A stretch of DNA of 42,201 nt, taken from an uncultured beta proteobacterium (GTDB lineage Bacteria > Pseudomonadota > Gammaproteobacteria > Burkholderiales > Burkholderiaceae_C). The stretch covers positions 1 through 42,201 of the forward strand of contig CAIOUR010000159.1 of NCBI GenBank assembly GCA_903861575.1, given 5' to 3'. This document shows positions 25,082-34,113 of this stretch, piece after piece. A program made the translations under genes and the position numbers. Each line of letters starts with the position of its first letter. Position 1 is the first letter of the stretch. Under the pieces are notes generated by a model. That model was not told the origin of the DNA. It worked only from the letters and a program-made list of their open reading frames with translations, and made no database searches.

Positions 25082-25924
25082 CTATAACCATTCGCGGCAA
25101 AACTCGAGGCTGTGGAGCCACAGCTTGTCAGCTTCCTCGTCATTCAGCGCCATGGCGGACGGGCGTGTTGATCGACAATTTGCGTAGTACAAAGATGTCT
25201 CGTGCTGCGGCGCATGCAGAACGCAATGCAAGGTCGTCATCGCGCCCTCCTCCGGCGTGAGCATGGACCGCAGACCTAGCAATGGCTTCGACCAGGCTGG
25301 CGCGTAGCGCCAAATTCCTGTCCTGACCACTCCCGGGTGCAGGCAGTAGGAGGACACATTGTCGTGCGCCAGTTTTTTCCCTACAACACGACTGAACCAT
25401 ATATTCGCCAGCTTTGAAGCCGCATAGTCTTGGATGCCAAACCACGACTCAGATGCCCGTCGAAGCTTGGACCATTTGATTCCGTCGTACGCAAAATGGT
25501 GCGCCCTGCTGGCTACCGTCACCACCCTGGATGGAGCGCTTTCACGCAACTTGGCGACTAGCAGCTGCGTCAGCAAAAAGTGTCCAAGATGATTCAAACC
25601 GAAAGCGAGTTCAAAGCCCTGTTTGGTCTGACCCCGTAGACCAGCAACGCCGGCGTTCAATACCAAAACATCCAAAGGAAGATTCAAAGATAAAAAGGCT
25701 TGCGCACAGTCCTTTACAGAGGCCAAGTCGGCCAAATTCAAGGGCAAAAAGTGCATGCTCGCATGCATCTGTAACCACGGTCGCTCGAACAACTCCCGTT
25801 CGCTGAACGTCAACGCACTTCTGCCCGCAACCACCACATGCCACCCCGCGTCTAACAGGTGCAGAGCTGTGACGCGCCCAATACCGGAACTTCCACCGGT
25901 AATCAAAGCAACTTTTCGACGCAT
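25082..25924 (-). CDS. Short-chain dehydrogenase/reductase (retinol-dehydrogenase-like)
   Basis: 280-residue Rossmann oxidoreductase. It has TGGSSGIG (cofactor loop, ~9-16), VAGRS, NLADLASVKD, LNAGVAG (~92), HLGHFLLTQLL, VTVASRAHH, and the catalytic YAASK (~169). This pattern is that of WWOX/retinol-dehydrogenase-like SDRs, often NADP-linked because of the Arg after the second strand (AGRS). It acts on a small alcohol or ketone; the substrate is unknown. Convergent with the PotC-like gene and not clearly in an operon. Confidence 0.88.
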   Translation of the reverse strand: MRRKVALITGGSSGIGRVTALHLLDAGWHVVVAGRSALTFSERELFERPWLQMHASMHFLPLNLADLASVKDCAQAFLSLNLPLDVLVLNAGVAGLRGQTKQGFELAFGLNHLGHFLLTQLLVAKLRESAPSRVVTVASRAHHFAYDGIKWSKLRRASESWFGIQDYAASKLANIWFSRVVGKKLAHDNVSSYCLHPGVVRTGIWRYAPAWSKPLLGLRSMLTPEEGAMTTLHCVLHAPQHETSLYYANCRSTRPSAMALNDEEADKLWLHSLEFCREWL

Positions 25925-25989
25925 AGACGCTTTCAGTGCGCATGCGGCCGTCGCCGCACGCCACCTATCGCAACACCCGCTTGCACAGG

Positions 25990-26268
25990 CTATTCGGCCT
26001 CAACATCATCCTCCTCAGCGTCCTCGTCCCGTAACGCAGCCTCCTCCGCATAGGACACCGCTTGAATTTGATGCCCGTATGCCAAATAAGCTTGGTACGC
26101 GGCGCCTTGGACGTCGTCAGCCTCATCGGCTTCAGCCGCCACGAGCTGGTGCCTTGCAGCGGCGGCAAAGTGATGCGCCGCCAACCGATGTAAATCGGCG
26201 GCTTGCATGTGGTACTCGTGCTCAACCGAGTGCCCATCTTCAGAAACCAAAACTTGCTCTTCAGGCAT
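25990..26268 (-). CDS. Small acidic His/Ala-rich helical protein
   Basis: 92 residues, starting at ATG 26268 with TGGAG upstream. A histidine- and alanine-rich helix (LHRLAAHHFAAAARHQLVAAE) is followed by a second such stretch (QAYLAYGHQIQAVSYAEEAA) and a very acidic end (RDEDAEEDDVEAE). The spacing of His and Ala in three/four-residue steps suggests a two-helix hairpin, as in small proteins with AAxHH repeats; metal binding is possible but unproven. The overlapping frame 25965-26237 is a shadow. No function can be given. Confidence 0.65.
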   Translation of the reverse strand: MPEEQVLVSEDGHSVEHEYHMQAADLHRLAAHHFAAAARHQLVAAEADEADDVQGAAYQAYLAYGHQIQAVSYAEEAALRDEDAEEDDVEAE

Positions 26269-26527
26269 ATGAATACTCCAGTGATGCCGGGTAAATCGGC
26301 AGGGTTAACGTGGCGAGACCAATGTGTGAGCCCAACGCCCTACAGCGACTTAGGCCCGCAACGAAGCCTAGATGCGGTGTGTGACAGTTGAATACGTCGG
26401 CACTTCAGACCAGCACCCATTGGCGTAACAGCGTCGGACTACCCTTGTCACGCGACACAACGTCCGCCCTGCTATCCTTTGCCGCTCAGCCACCTATTTT
26501 TTGTCCCATTTGCAAAGGTAAAAAACC

Positions 26528-27112
26528 ATGTCCGAGGAAGGATTTGAAGTTCACGCACCCCATGAACATGCTCTGGAACACGCCGGTGAGTCCGGCGATC
26601 ACGGAAAGGGATCGAGTAGCACCAACCAAATTGCCATGTTCACCGCCATCGTCGCAACGGTGGGCGCCCTCTTCGGCTACATGGGTGGAGCAACACAGGC
26701 CAACGCGGGACTCTACAAAAACAATGCCGCGATTAAAAAAACGGAAGCCGCCAACCAGTGGAACTATTACCAATCCAAAAGCACCAAACAAAATTTGTCA
26801 GAGCTTGCACTCGAAGTTGCACCCGGCAAGAAAGATTTTTACCTGAGTGAAGTTGAGCGCTACAAAACTGAAAAAGCGGACATCAAGAAGAAGGCGGACG
26901 CCTTGGAAGCCGAATCAGCAGACTGGGATCACCGCTCCGACGAAGAAATTCACCAACATCATCGCTGGGCGCAAGCGACCACGGTACTGCAGATATCGAT
27001 TGCATTGGCTGCGATCGCGCTGCTGACGCGCAAAGACTGGCTGAAGCGAGCCATGTATGCAGTGAGCAGCCTAGGTATCGTCATTGGCATTCTGGCCGCC
27101 CTGCACATCTAG
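26528..27112 (+). CDS. DUF4337 membrane protein
   Basis: 194 residues. A His/Glu-rich soluble start (HAPHEHALEHAGESGDHGKG) precedes one helix (~35-55, MFTAIVATVGALFGYMGG), and a coiled-coil-like charged middle (~60-145) with KKTEAANQWNYYQSKSTKQ is the DUF4337 core. Two C-terminal helices (~155-192) end it. ATG 26528 has AAAGG upstream. The family is common in proteobacteria and has no known role. The next gene on the other strand ends 7 nt away. Confidence 0.85.
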   Translation: MSEEGFEVHAPHEHALEHAGESGDHGKGSSSTNQIAMFTAIVATVGALFGYMGGATQANAGLYKNNAAIKKTEAANQWNYYQSKSTKQNLSELALEVAPGKKDFYLSEVERYKTEKADIKKKADALEAESADWDHRSDEEIHQHHRWAQATTVLQISIALAAIALLTRKDWLKRAMYAVSSLGIVIGILAALHI

Positions 27113-27119
27113 CGGCCCG

Positions 27120-27965
27120 TTATGCCTTAGGGAGCGTCGCAACGGCCAGCGCCACGGCCTCCTTAGCATCTGTGCAGATGCCATCAGCACCAAACGCGGT
27201 CGCTTCAAAATCGCGCAGGGTAAAAATAGGCCCCCCCAACAATACGGATACGCGTGGGTTGCGGGAACGCTGTCGGATTTGCGCAACCAACGCATCAAGG
27301 CCACTCAGCTGCTGATTGATGCTGACCGATAAGCCCACCGTATCAAACCATTCACTGGCCACCGCGTGCGCTAACTCATTTGCGCTGGGCGATATCTCGA
27401 CTACGACCTGCCAACCCCCTCGACGGAAAAATTCCGCAACGATCGTCGGGCCAAGTAAATGCTCAGAACCAGGCGCGGAAGCAATCATCGCGCGCTTGAC
27501 CTCGCCCTGAATACGTGGACCTTGTTCGTAGGCAAAGCCAATTGCATGCGTAATGGTATGGAGTTGCACCAATCCGTGTGTGACCTGCGTGAAATCTAAG
27601 GTGTCGTCCTCCCACCGGGCACCGAGAGCCCGCGCCGTCGGCGTGATGAGCTCTAAAAAAATATGCTCCGTATTGAGGCCATCACGGAGCAATCGGTCCA
27701 CAAAGGCCTGCGCCACCTGGGGTTCCTGACCGATACACAGCTCTAAAAAGGCTGCAATCTCCTGCGGCGTTGGCATGGAACGCGTAGACGGCACCAAACT
27801 CAAATGGCTTCTGTCCATCCGCTGCGCTTGCAAAAGTCGGGGAACAATTTCGGACTCGATGACGGCGAGGAGCGAGGCTTGGCAATCTGCCGGAGTGCCT
27901 TCGAAATTTTCGGGAAAATTTTCGTTCGATGCGGCGGACGCCTTCGAAAACATCGACATGGCCAT
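27120..27965 (-). CDS. Cobalamin-binding regulator, AerR/PpaA-like
   Basis: About 281 residues from ATG 27965 (MAMSMFSKAS); ATGs at 27959 and 27953 are equally possible and the track's longer start is doubtful. Residues ~60-160 are helical with LGARWEDDTLDFTQVTHGLVQLH, the segment before the B12 fold in AerR/PpaA proteins. ASAPGSEHLLGPTIVAEFFRRGGWQV (~175-200) matches the GxxHxLG cobalamin motif with a candidate axial His. VSVLLGGPIF and GADGICTDAKEAV close the Rossmann fold. AerR/PpaA proteins are light/B12-responsive antirepressors of photosynthesis genes. No partner repressor or photosynthesis gene is visible here, so the target is unknown. Confidence 0.8.
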   Translation of the reverse strand: MAMSMFSKASAASNENFPENFEGTPADCQASLLAVIESEIVPRLLQAQRMDRSHLSLVPSTRSMPTPQEIAAFLELCIGQEPQVAQAFVDRLLRDGLNTEHIFLELITPTARALGARWEDDTLDFTQVTHGLVQLHTITHAIGFAYEQGPRIQGEVKRAMIASAPGSEHLLGPTIVAEFFRRGGWQVVVEISPSANELAHAVASEWFDTVGLSVSINQQLSGLDALVAQIRQRSRNPRVSVLLGGPIFTLRDFEATAFGADGICTDAKEAVALAVATLPKA

Positions 27966-28178
27966 CCAGGTCAATTCGGCCAACGGTGCGGCCAGCCTCG
28001 TGATACCGGGAAATACCGCCGCCTTGATCATAGGAATGCCCATCATGGGATACACCAAAGGCAGGATAGCCCTCTGCTGCGCAATCTAACAAACTCCCTG
28101 CTTTATGGCAATTACTTGCGATCAGGGTATTCCCGCAGGCCCTGACTGTTTACCCGGCAAGTGCGATACGCTCTGCCG

Positions 28179-28607
28179 ATGAAGTATTGGCTCACTATCG
28201 CCCTACTGGCCTTTACCGGCAAGCTGTGGGCAGCCTGGGACGTATTGACCATCAGTGCGGACAAGCAGGTTGTTATCTACGCAGAAACCACAACCCTGCG
28301 GCGTGAAGGCGATTTCGTTTTTACCTGGGTGATTTACAACCGGAGCACTGCGGCGCCCGATGGCGCGATGTCGTCCAAGGCACTGAACCAATATGACTGC
28401 AACCAATACCAGGCGCGTGCTTGGGGGCAAAGCTTTTTTGATGCTCCCATGGCCAGCGGGAACCGCCTGCCCGGGCGCGGGCGCAATATCTGCGAAGCTG
28501 GTGACACGCTGGACACCCGGGTGGACACACGGTGCGAATCACCGTGGTTACCGGTGAAACGCGGTACGACGGGGGAAGACCTGTTGCGGGCGCTCTGCGT
28601 TTTTTGA
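28179..28607 (+). CDS. Secreted surface-adhesin-E-like protein
   Basis: 142 residues from ATG 28179; GTG 28161 is an alternative. Signal peptide MKYWLTIALLAFTGKLWAA. The mature chain begins WDVLTISADKQVVIYAETTTLRREGDFVFTW, followed by an ALNQYDCNQYQARAW segment, a pattern seen in surface-adhesin protein E-like domains of betaproteobacteria. Four cysteines (YDCNQ, NICEAG, TRCESP, ALCVF) suggest two disulphides. Periplasmic or surface location; no specific function. Confidence 0.75.
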   Translation: MKYWLTIALLAFTGKLWAAWDVLTISADKQVVIYAETTTLRREGDFVFTWVIYNRSTAAPDGAMSSKALNQYDCNQYQARAWGQSFFDAPMASGNRLPGRGRNICEAGDTLDTRVDTRCESPWLPVKRGTTGEDLLRALCVF

Positions 28608-28612
28608 AGATC

Positions 28613-29626
28613 TCAGCCAACGGCAAGCCTGCTCGCAAACGCCTTGGCTAATAACTCGAAGGAGCGGGCTTGAACGGTCGGATCATGGGCCCAGGTGCAG
28701 ACTACCAATTCGTCTAAGCCGTGGCGGGCTGCCAAGCCTTGCAGCTGATCTGCAACCTGCAACGCGGTTCCCGCCAGTGCTCCGGGGCGCATGGCATCGA
28801 TGGCTGAGAGGTCCTCGGTGGTCAAACCAGCCACGGCCATATCCGGGGGCAGCAAGGGCGTGATACGCCCCCGGTTGCGTTCTAGCCGCCAGCGCGCCCG
28901 GCTCTGAAACTGATACCAGGCCTCTTGCTCGGTATCAGCCGCCAACGCCGACACGCAAATCGTCGCCTGCGGCTCACGCAGTTGGGCACTGGGTTGGAAC
29001 TGACTGCGGTACATCTCCAAGGCCGACTCGACTCCCACCCCATCGCTGAAAAAATATGCGAACGCATAAGGCAGCCCCAGATGTGCAGCCAGTTGCGCCC
29101 CGTAGTTAGAGCTCCCCAGAACCCACAAGCTCGGCGTGGTCGCCCCGGTGGGTTGCGCTGCCACTCCGTGGCCCGGGTGGCCGGGCGGGAACCCCTGGTT
29201 GCTGACCCAGGCCTGCAGCTCTTGCACCTGCTGCGGGAAGCGCTCGGATGCGTACCGGTCCGGGTTGAGCAGCTGCGAAGTGCGGCCGTCACTGCCGGGC
29301 GCGCGGCCCAAACCCAGGTCAATGCGTCCAGGTGCCAGCGCGTCCAATACGCGAAACTGCTCGGCCACCTTGAAAGGCGCGTAGTGCGGCAGCATGACAC
29401 CCGCGCTACCGATGCGGATGCGCGTCGTGCGGGCGGCAATAGCGGCCAGTAGCACTTCGGGCGCGGTACCTGCGATGCTTGGGAGATTGTGGTGCTCGCT
29501 GACCCAAAATCGTTCGTAACCCCACTCTTCGCAGCGCTGGGCTAAGGTCAGCGTCTGACGGATAGCGGCGCCTTGCGGATGTCCGTATGACGCGACGGAC
29601 TGATCAAGCACCGAGAGTTTCACCAT
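28613..29626 (-). CDS. LLM-class (luciferase-like) flavin-dependent oxidoreductase
   Basis: 337 residues from ATG 29626 (MVKLSVLDQSVASYGH); the track's 84-residue extension runs through the divergent GST gene and is shadow. Bacterial luciferase-like TIM barrel: ERFWVSEHHNLPSIAGTAPEVLLAAIA, RIRIGSAGVMLPHYAPFKVAEQF, GRIDLGLGRAPGSDG. This is the YhbW/MsnO8 group of LLM oxidoreductases, which use FMN or F420-like flavin. The physiological substrate is unknown. Divergent from GST with an 81-nt shared upstream region. Confidence 0.92.
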   Translation of the reverse strand: MVKLSVLDQSVASYGHPQGAAIRQTLTLAQRCEEWGYERFWVSEHHNLPSIAGTAPEVLLAAIAARTTRIRIGSAGVMLPHYAPFKVAEQFRVLDALAPGRIDLGLGRAPGSDGRTSQLLNPDRYASERFPQQVQELQAWVSNQGFPPGHPGHGVAAQPTGATTPSLWVLGSSNYGAQLAAHLGLPYAFAYFFSDGVGVESALEMYRSQFQPSAQLREPQATICVSALAADTEQEAWYQFQSRARWRLERNRGRITPLLPPDMAVAGLTTEDLSAIDAMRPGALAGTALQVADQLQGLAARHGLDELVVCTWAHDPTVQARSFELLAKAFASRLAVG

Positions 29627-29707
29627 GGACTTATCATAGGCCGAACCTTCGATCAGCGCCTGGAAGAGTCCAGGCCTGCACCCAAGCACCTGCACGCGCC
29701 CAAATTC

Positions 29708-30355
29708 ATGATCACCCTGTACGGTTTTGCCGTTTCCAACTACTTCAATATCGTCAAGCAGGTGCTGCTGGAAAAGCAGATCGCGTTCAACGAAGAACGC
29801 GTGATGCCGCGCAGCACAGACGAGGCGGTGCTGAGCCTCTCGCCCCTGGGCAAAATTCCTTTTATCCGCACGCCGCATGGCGGCTTATGCGAGAGCGCAG
29901 TGATTCTGGATTACCTGGAGGCGCAATACCCCGAAAATCCGCTGCTGCCCGTCGATCCATTTGCCGCGGCCAAAGTGCGCGAGTTGTGTACCTTTATCAA
30001 CCTGCACCTCGAGTTGGTGGCGCGTGAGTTGTACGCCCAAGCGTTTTTTGGCGGCAGCGTGCCGCAGGCTACGAAAGAGTCCGTGCTCAAACTGCTGATG
30101 CGCAATATCGAAGCCTTCAAGCGCATCGCGCGCTTCGCACCCTATGTCGGGGGAGATGCCTTCACACTGGCTGATTGCGTGGCGTTCAGCAATCTGCCGC
30201 TGATTGGCATGGCGACGCGCGCTGTCTACGGGGAAGACCTGTTGCTGACCGCCGGGGTGGATTACAAGCCCTACCTCAAGCTGGTGGGTGAGCGTCCGAG
30301 CGCGCAAAAAGTGGTCGAGGACCGCAAAGCCGAGATCGCGCGCGCCAAGGCGTAA
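29708..30355 (+). CDS. Glutathione S-transferase
   Basis: 215 residues. N-terminal thioredoxin-like domain (~1-80): LYGFAVSNYFNIVKQVLLEK, PLGKIPFI with the cis-Pro, and GGLCESAVILDYLE, the glutathione gamma-Glu-binding ES motif. The C-terminal helical domain (~90-210) holds FTLADCVAFSNLPL. The first helix has SNYFN instead of a clear catalytic Ser/Cys, so the catalytic residue is not certain. Cytosolic detoxification or reductase role. A glutathione synthesis gene (gshA) lies 1 kb away on the other strand. Confidence 0.92.
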   Translation: MITLYGFAVSNYFNIVKQVLLEKQIAFNEERVMPRSTDEAVLSLSPLGKIPFIRTPHGGLCESAVILDYLEAQYPENPLLPVDPFAAAKVRELCTFINLHLELVARELYAQAFFGGSVPQATKESVLKLLMRNIEAFKRIARFAPYVGGDAFTLADCVAFSNLPLIGMATRAVYGEDLLLTAGVDYKPYLKLVGERPSAQKVVEDRKAEIARAKA

Positions 30356-30406
30356 ATCGGAGCAGGTCAGCAAGCCGCCTTGCGCCCGGAACGGCGCGAA
30401 CGCACA

Positions 30407-31381
30407 CTAATCCGAGGGCTCGCCCGCTTCAAGCACCCGAGGCGGGCGCGGGATCTTTTTGTGGCGGATCAGACGGCCCTGCGTGATCGCGTCTTTTTTG
30501 ATCTGGCGCTCTGCGTCAACCCGTCGCCCCTCAACCAGCCACGCCGCAAACTCAGCTGGTGTCTCCAGCGTCACCGGACCCAAGGCATGGGCGCGGAAGT
30601 CATGGATCGCAATCTCGGCAGCCTTTTGCAGGTTCACCCGTCCACCGGCTTGCAGCGCACCGCGGGCGCGGCCAACGCCATCCAATATCTGCTCGTCGCT
30701 CAGGGTCTGTGCATCCTGCAATTTGTACCGTGCAGCCAGGGCCTGCGGGTAATGCGCTCCCAGGTAGTCGACCAGCTCCAGCGCCACCTCTTGTTCGTCA
30801 AATGCGTTACGCCCTACCGCACCACTGGCTGCTAGCTTGTAGCCGCTTTGGGCCACGATGATCCGCGGCCACAGCATGCCCGGCGTGTCGTACAAATAAA
30901 AGTCATCGGCAATGGTGATGCGTTGCTCTATTTTGGTCACACCCGCCTCGTCGCCAGTCTTCGCTGCGCGCTTGCCTTTGAGGGTATTGATCAGCGTGGA
31001 CTTGCCCACGTTGGGAATGCCGCAAATCAGCACCCGCAGCGGCTTGGTCATTCCGCCGCGCAGGGGCGCGAGTTGGTGGCAGGCATCGACCAGCGCACGC
31101 GCCGGCGTGGTCATGCTGGCGTCCAGCGGAACGGCGCGGGTTCCGGGCAGCGCGTTGTAGTGCGCCAGCCACAGCGCGGTGCGCGCCGGGTCAGCCAGGT
31201 CTTGTTTGTTCAGGACTTTGAGCGTGGGCTTGTGGCCGGTGAGCTCGGCCAGCAGCGGGTTGGCGCTGGAGCCGGGCAAGCGGGCGTCCAGCATCTCGAC
31301 GACCACATCGATGTCTTTGATGCGCTCGCCAATGGCTTTGCGCGTCAAATGCATGTGGCCGGGAAACCATTGGATGGCCAT
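30407..31381 (-). CDS. Ribosome biogenesis GTPase YlqF/RbgA-like (circularly permuted)
   Basis: 324-residue cytosolic GTPase of the YlqF/RbgA family that works in late large-subunit assembly. The G motifs are in permuted order: G4 NKQD (58-61), then G1 GIPNVGKST (121-129), then G3 DTPG (165-168), as expected. MAIQWFPGHMHLTRKAI is the conserved start, and the C-terminal ~100 residues make the RNA-binding helical domain. It lies 30 nt downstream of gshA on the same strand. A ribosome site is not evident. Confidence 0.93.
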   Translation of the reverse strand: MAIQWFPGHMHLTRKAIGERIKDIDVVVEMLDARLPGSSANPLLAELTGHKPTLKVLNKQDLADPARTALWLAHYNALPGTRAVPLDASMTTPARALVDACHQLAPLRGGMTKPLRVLICGIPNVGKSTLINTLKGKRAAKTGDEAGVTKIEQRITIADDFYLYDTPGMLWPRIIVAQSGYKLAASGAVGRNAFDEQEVALELVDYLGAHYPQALAARYKLQDAQTLSDEQILDGVGRARGALQAGGRVNLQKAAEIAIHDFRAHALGPVTLETPAEFAAWLVEGRRVDAERQIKKDAITQGRLIRHKKIPRPPRVLEAGEPSD

Positions 31382-31411
31382 GGCAAGCGATCTAGGAGGT
31401 AGCGGGCCGCC

Positions 31412-32968
31412 TCAGGCGCGTCGCTGGACGCTGCGTGGGGTCAGACGCGCAGGGGACAGGTACTGCGCCAGGTATTGGTCAAACGGCAGGCTATCTGCCG
31501 CCTCCACTGCCGCTTGGTCATCGCGGGACTTCAGAGCCTGCGCCTGCATGGCCAACATTTGTATCTCCGTGAGCGGCCGGGCAGCAGCGCTGGCTTTTAA
31601 ACGCTGCGCCTGCGCCAGACCGAATCGCCCGAACGAGCCGCCGAAATCATTTTGCATGCTGGCGAGTACGCGCGCCGCAGGCAGCTTTTCCGGGTGGTGC
31701 AAGGCGTCGATCGCATGGTCCAGCGCAGCGCGGTGCAAGCCCGTGGCGTTCGAAAGCTTATAGCCGGCCACCGCATCGAGCCGCTCGGCAATGGGCCCCA
31801 TTTCTGACAGGATGCGGTCGGCCCATGCGACCAGCTCCACCTGCTGGCCCTGGCAAGCAATACGCAAGCCCGGCTCCCGCCCGCGCTCTGCGACCTGGCT
31901 TTGGTTGTGCATCAGTGCAGCAATTTCCTGGGGTGAATCCAACGGGCTCTCACTCAAAAGGCAGTGCAGCAAAAACACATCCAGAAAACGCATGGTTGAG
32001 GTGGCGATACCAATCGGCTCAAACGGATCCAGGTCCATCAGACGCACCTCCACATACTGCACGCCCCGTTCGCGCAACGCGTGCAACGGACGCTCGCCGG
32101 GATAGATGGTGCGTTTGGGGCGGATGGTGCCGTAGAACTCGTTCTCAATTTGCAGCAAGCTGGTACCCAGTTGGCGGTAGGTGCCGTCCGGCGCACGTAC
32201 GCCGATGGCCTCATAACTGGGATAGGGCACAGTCAGTGCAGCCTCTAGCGAGCGGCCATATCCTTCCAAGCTGTTGTAACTGACGGCCAGCGCGCTTTGG
32301 GCATCGCTTTGGTAGCCCAGGCCGCCCATGCGCAACGACGTGGCATACGGCAAATACAAAGTGTCGTAACCCAAGGGCTGCAGTGTGTGGACATTGCCGC
32401 GCGCAAAGCATGCGCACACCGCAGGAGACGCACCAAACAAAACCATGGGCAAAAAGGCATGCCGACGGAAATTTCGGATCAATCCAAAGTACTCGGCGTC
32501 CCCCACCTGAGGAATGGACCAGTTGTAATGCACCCCCGATATGGTTTGCATACGCCGGCCATAGCGGTGACCCAAGCCGCTACGGTAGACCGTTTTGCTG
32601 CGTCCGACGTTGGACGTGCCGTATTGACCCAGTGGGATTTCGTCATCTCCAGGTAGCCAGCATGGCATGCTGGAAGGCCACAGCAATTCATCGCCGATCG
32701 CATTGAGCGTAAAGGTTTGCACAGCGTCGAGTTCGGCCGCGCAGGCCTGCGCGCTGGAGTGGACGCCGGTGATGAGTTCTACCTGCGATTCACTGAAGTC
32801 GGTAGTGATGTGCGGGTGGGTCAGCGCTGAGCCCAGCACCTGCGGATGCCCGGTGCTTGCCAGGTGGCCATCCGCGCGGGTACGCAGGCTTTCTTTTTCT
32901 ACACCACGGCACATGCCCGCCAACCGGTCGTCGCGCCAACCGTTGATGGCCTGTTTCAAATCCTGCAT
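31412..32968 (-). CDS. gshA: Glutamate-cysteine ligase
   Basis: 518 residues, class 1 (gamma-proteobacterial) glutamate-cysteine ligase, first step of glutathione synthesis. Visible: GVEKESLRT near the start, TTDFSESQVELITG (glutamate/metal binding), the SGVHYNWSIP core, LGYQSDAQSALAVSYNSLEGY, ENEFYGTIRPKR, and YVEVRLMDLDPFEPIGI. Length agrees with E. coli GshA (518). It starts at ATG 32968 and is followed by the YlqF-like GTPase in the same direction. Confidence 0.97.
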   Translation of the reverse strand: MQDLKQAINGWRDDRLAGMCRGVEKESLRTRADGHLASTGHPQVLGSALTHPHITTDFSESQVELITGVHSSAQACAAELDAVQTFTLNAIGDELLWPSSMPCWLPGDDEIPLGQYGTSNVGRSKTVYRSGLGHRYGRRMQTISGVHYNWSIPQVGDAEYFGLIRNFRRHAFLPMVLFGASPAVCACFARGNVHTLQPLGYDTLYLPYATSLRMGGLGYQSDAQSALAVSYNSLEGYGRSLEAALTVPYPSYEAIGVRAPDGTYRQLGTSLLQIENEFYGTIRPKRTIYPGERPLHALRERGVQYVEVRLMDLDPFEPIGIATSTMRFLDVFLLHCLLSESPLDSPQEIAALMHNQSQVAERGREPGLRIACQGQQVELVAWADRILSEMGPIAERLDAVAGYKLSNATGLHRAALDHAIDALHHPEKLPAARVLASMQNDFGGSFGRFGLAQAQRLKASAAARPLTEIQMLAMQAQALKSRDDQAAVEAADSLPFDQYLAQYLSPARLTPRSVQRRA

Positions 32969-33074
32969 GCGTGCCGCCTCGTCAAAAAATAGCTTCTACT
33001 AGCCCCCTCGGGGCGGTGGGCGAAGGTAGCACATCACGGTGAAGAATGCCCAGCAGCGACAATTTGTCCCCCCA

Positions 33075-33947
33075 ATGAAGCAAGCGCTTATGCAACTGAA
33101 CTCCGAAATCCCAACCGATCCGCCGCGTGACGCGTCCACCGTCATGCTGCTGCGCGATACAGCAGACGGAGTCGAGGTATTTTTGGTGAAACGCCACAGC
33201 GCTTCCCGTGTGCTGGGGGGAGCCTACGTATTTCCGGGTGGCAAGCTCGACGCTGCTGACAGCGCGCTGCACCACAGCCACCTTAATTTGAGCCATCAGG
33301 CGCTGCACAGCAAGCTGGGTGAGCCTGAAACCCCAGTCGAAAAAGCCAGCGCCCTCTTTGTGGCGGCGCTGCGCGAAACCTTTGAAGAGGCCGGGGTGCT
33401 GTTGAGCGAAACGCCGCCGGCCCCAGACACGGCCGGCCGGATGCAGGACTTTCAGTCTCTGCTGGCCACGCAGGACTTGCGGCTGGACGTACAAAGGCTA
33501 TATCCCTGGGTGCGCTGGATAACTCCGCGACTGCCCTCGGTCACCAACCGGCGCTTTGACACACGGTTTTTTATGGCGGTTATGCCGTCGCATCAGACGG
33601 CGGCGCATGACAACGTGGAGGCCACGGCCAGCGCCTGGTTGCGTCCGCGCCAAGCGCTGGAGCAGTACTGGAGCCGGGCCATCGACATGGCACCACCCCA
33701 AATCATGAGCCTGGCACACCTGGCTCGCCACAAAACCGTGGCCAGCGTACTGGCTGATCTGGGCACGCGCACACCGGTGGCCATCCTGCCGGAATCACAC
33801 GACCAGGACGGGCAACGAGTCATCTGCTACCCCGGCGACCCGCGCCATAGCGTCTCAACCCGCGCCTTACCCGGCCCAACGCGCCTGATCTGGCGCGATC
33901 AACGCTTCGAACCCGAAGGTGGCCTGAGCGCCCTGTGGGAGGATTAA
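33075..33947 (+). CDS. NUDIX hydrolase (NUDT19-like, CoA/NADH diphosphatase type)
   Basis: About 290 residues. Start is uncertain: GTG 33039, ATG 33075 and ATG 33090 are all possible, and homologous-looking sequence begins near SEIPTDPPRDASTVML. The NUDIX box is split: GGAYVFPGGKLDAAD, an insert of ~35 residues, then ALRETFEEAGVLL (RExxEExG). This insert is usual for NUDT7/19-like proteins that cleave CoA or related diphosphates. Divergent from gshA. An inverted repeat follows the stop. Confidence 0.87.
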   Translation: MKQALMQLNSEIPTDPPRDASTVMLLRDTADGVEVFLVKRHSASRVLGGAYVFPGGKLDAADSALHHSHLNLSHQALHSKLGEPETPVEKASALFVAALRETFEEAGVLLSETPPAPDTAGRMQDFQSLLATQDLRLDVQRLYPWVRWITPRLPSVTNRRFDTRFFMAVMPSHQTAAHDNVEATASAWLRPRQALEQYWSRAIDMAPPQIMSLAHLARHKTVASVLADLGTRTPVAILPESHDQDGQRVICYPGDPRHSVSTRALPGPTRLIWRDQRFEPEGGLSALWED

Positions 33948-33968
33948 GGCAGAGCACTCCGCTCAGGG

Positions 33969-34007
33969 CTGTGACGGTGTAGATGTAACTTCAGGTAGCC
34001 GTCACAG
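33969..34007. repeat. Inverted repeat after the NUDIX gene
   Basis: CTGTGACGG (33969-33977) and CCGTCACAG (33999-34007) are perfect complements with 21 nt between. No T-tract follows on either strand. It lies between convergent genes (NUDIX and tctA) and may form a weak terminator or RNA end for one of them. Confidence 0.5.
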
Positions 34008-34113
34008 GGGCAGACCGTTAAAGCTGCAACTGGTGCTGGACTCCGACAAGACCTGAACAAATCACGCGTCTGGGCTATTTCAGACGGGCGTCTAGCGCGC
34101 GAAAACGATCCGG

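Noticed and set aside
29627-29878. N-terminal extension of the LLM oxidoreductase ORF
   Set aside because: It runs antisense through the GST gene; the family start MVKLSVLDQS is at 29626.
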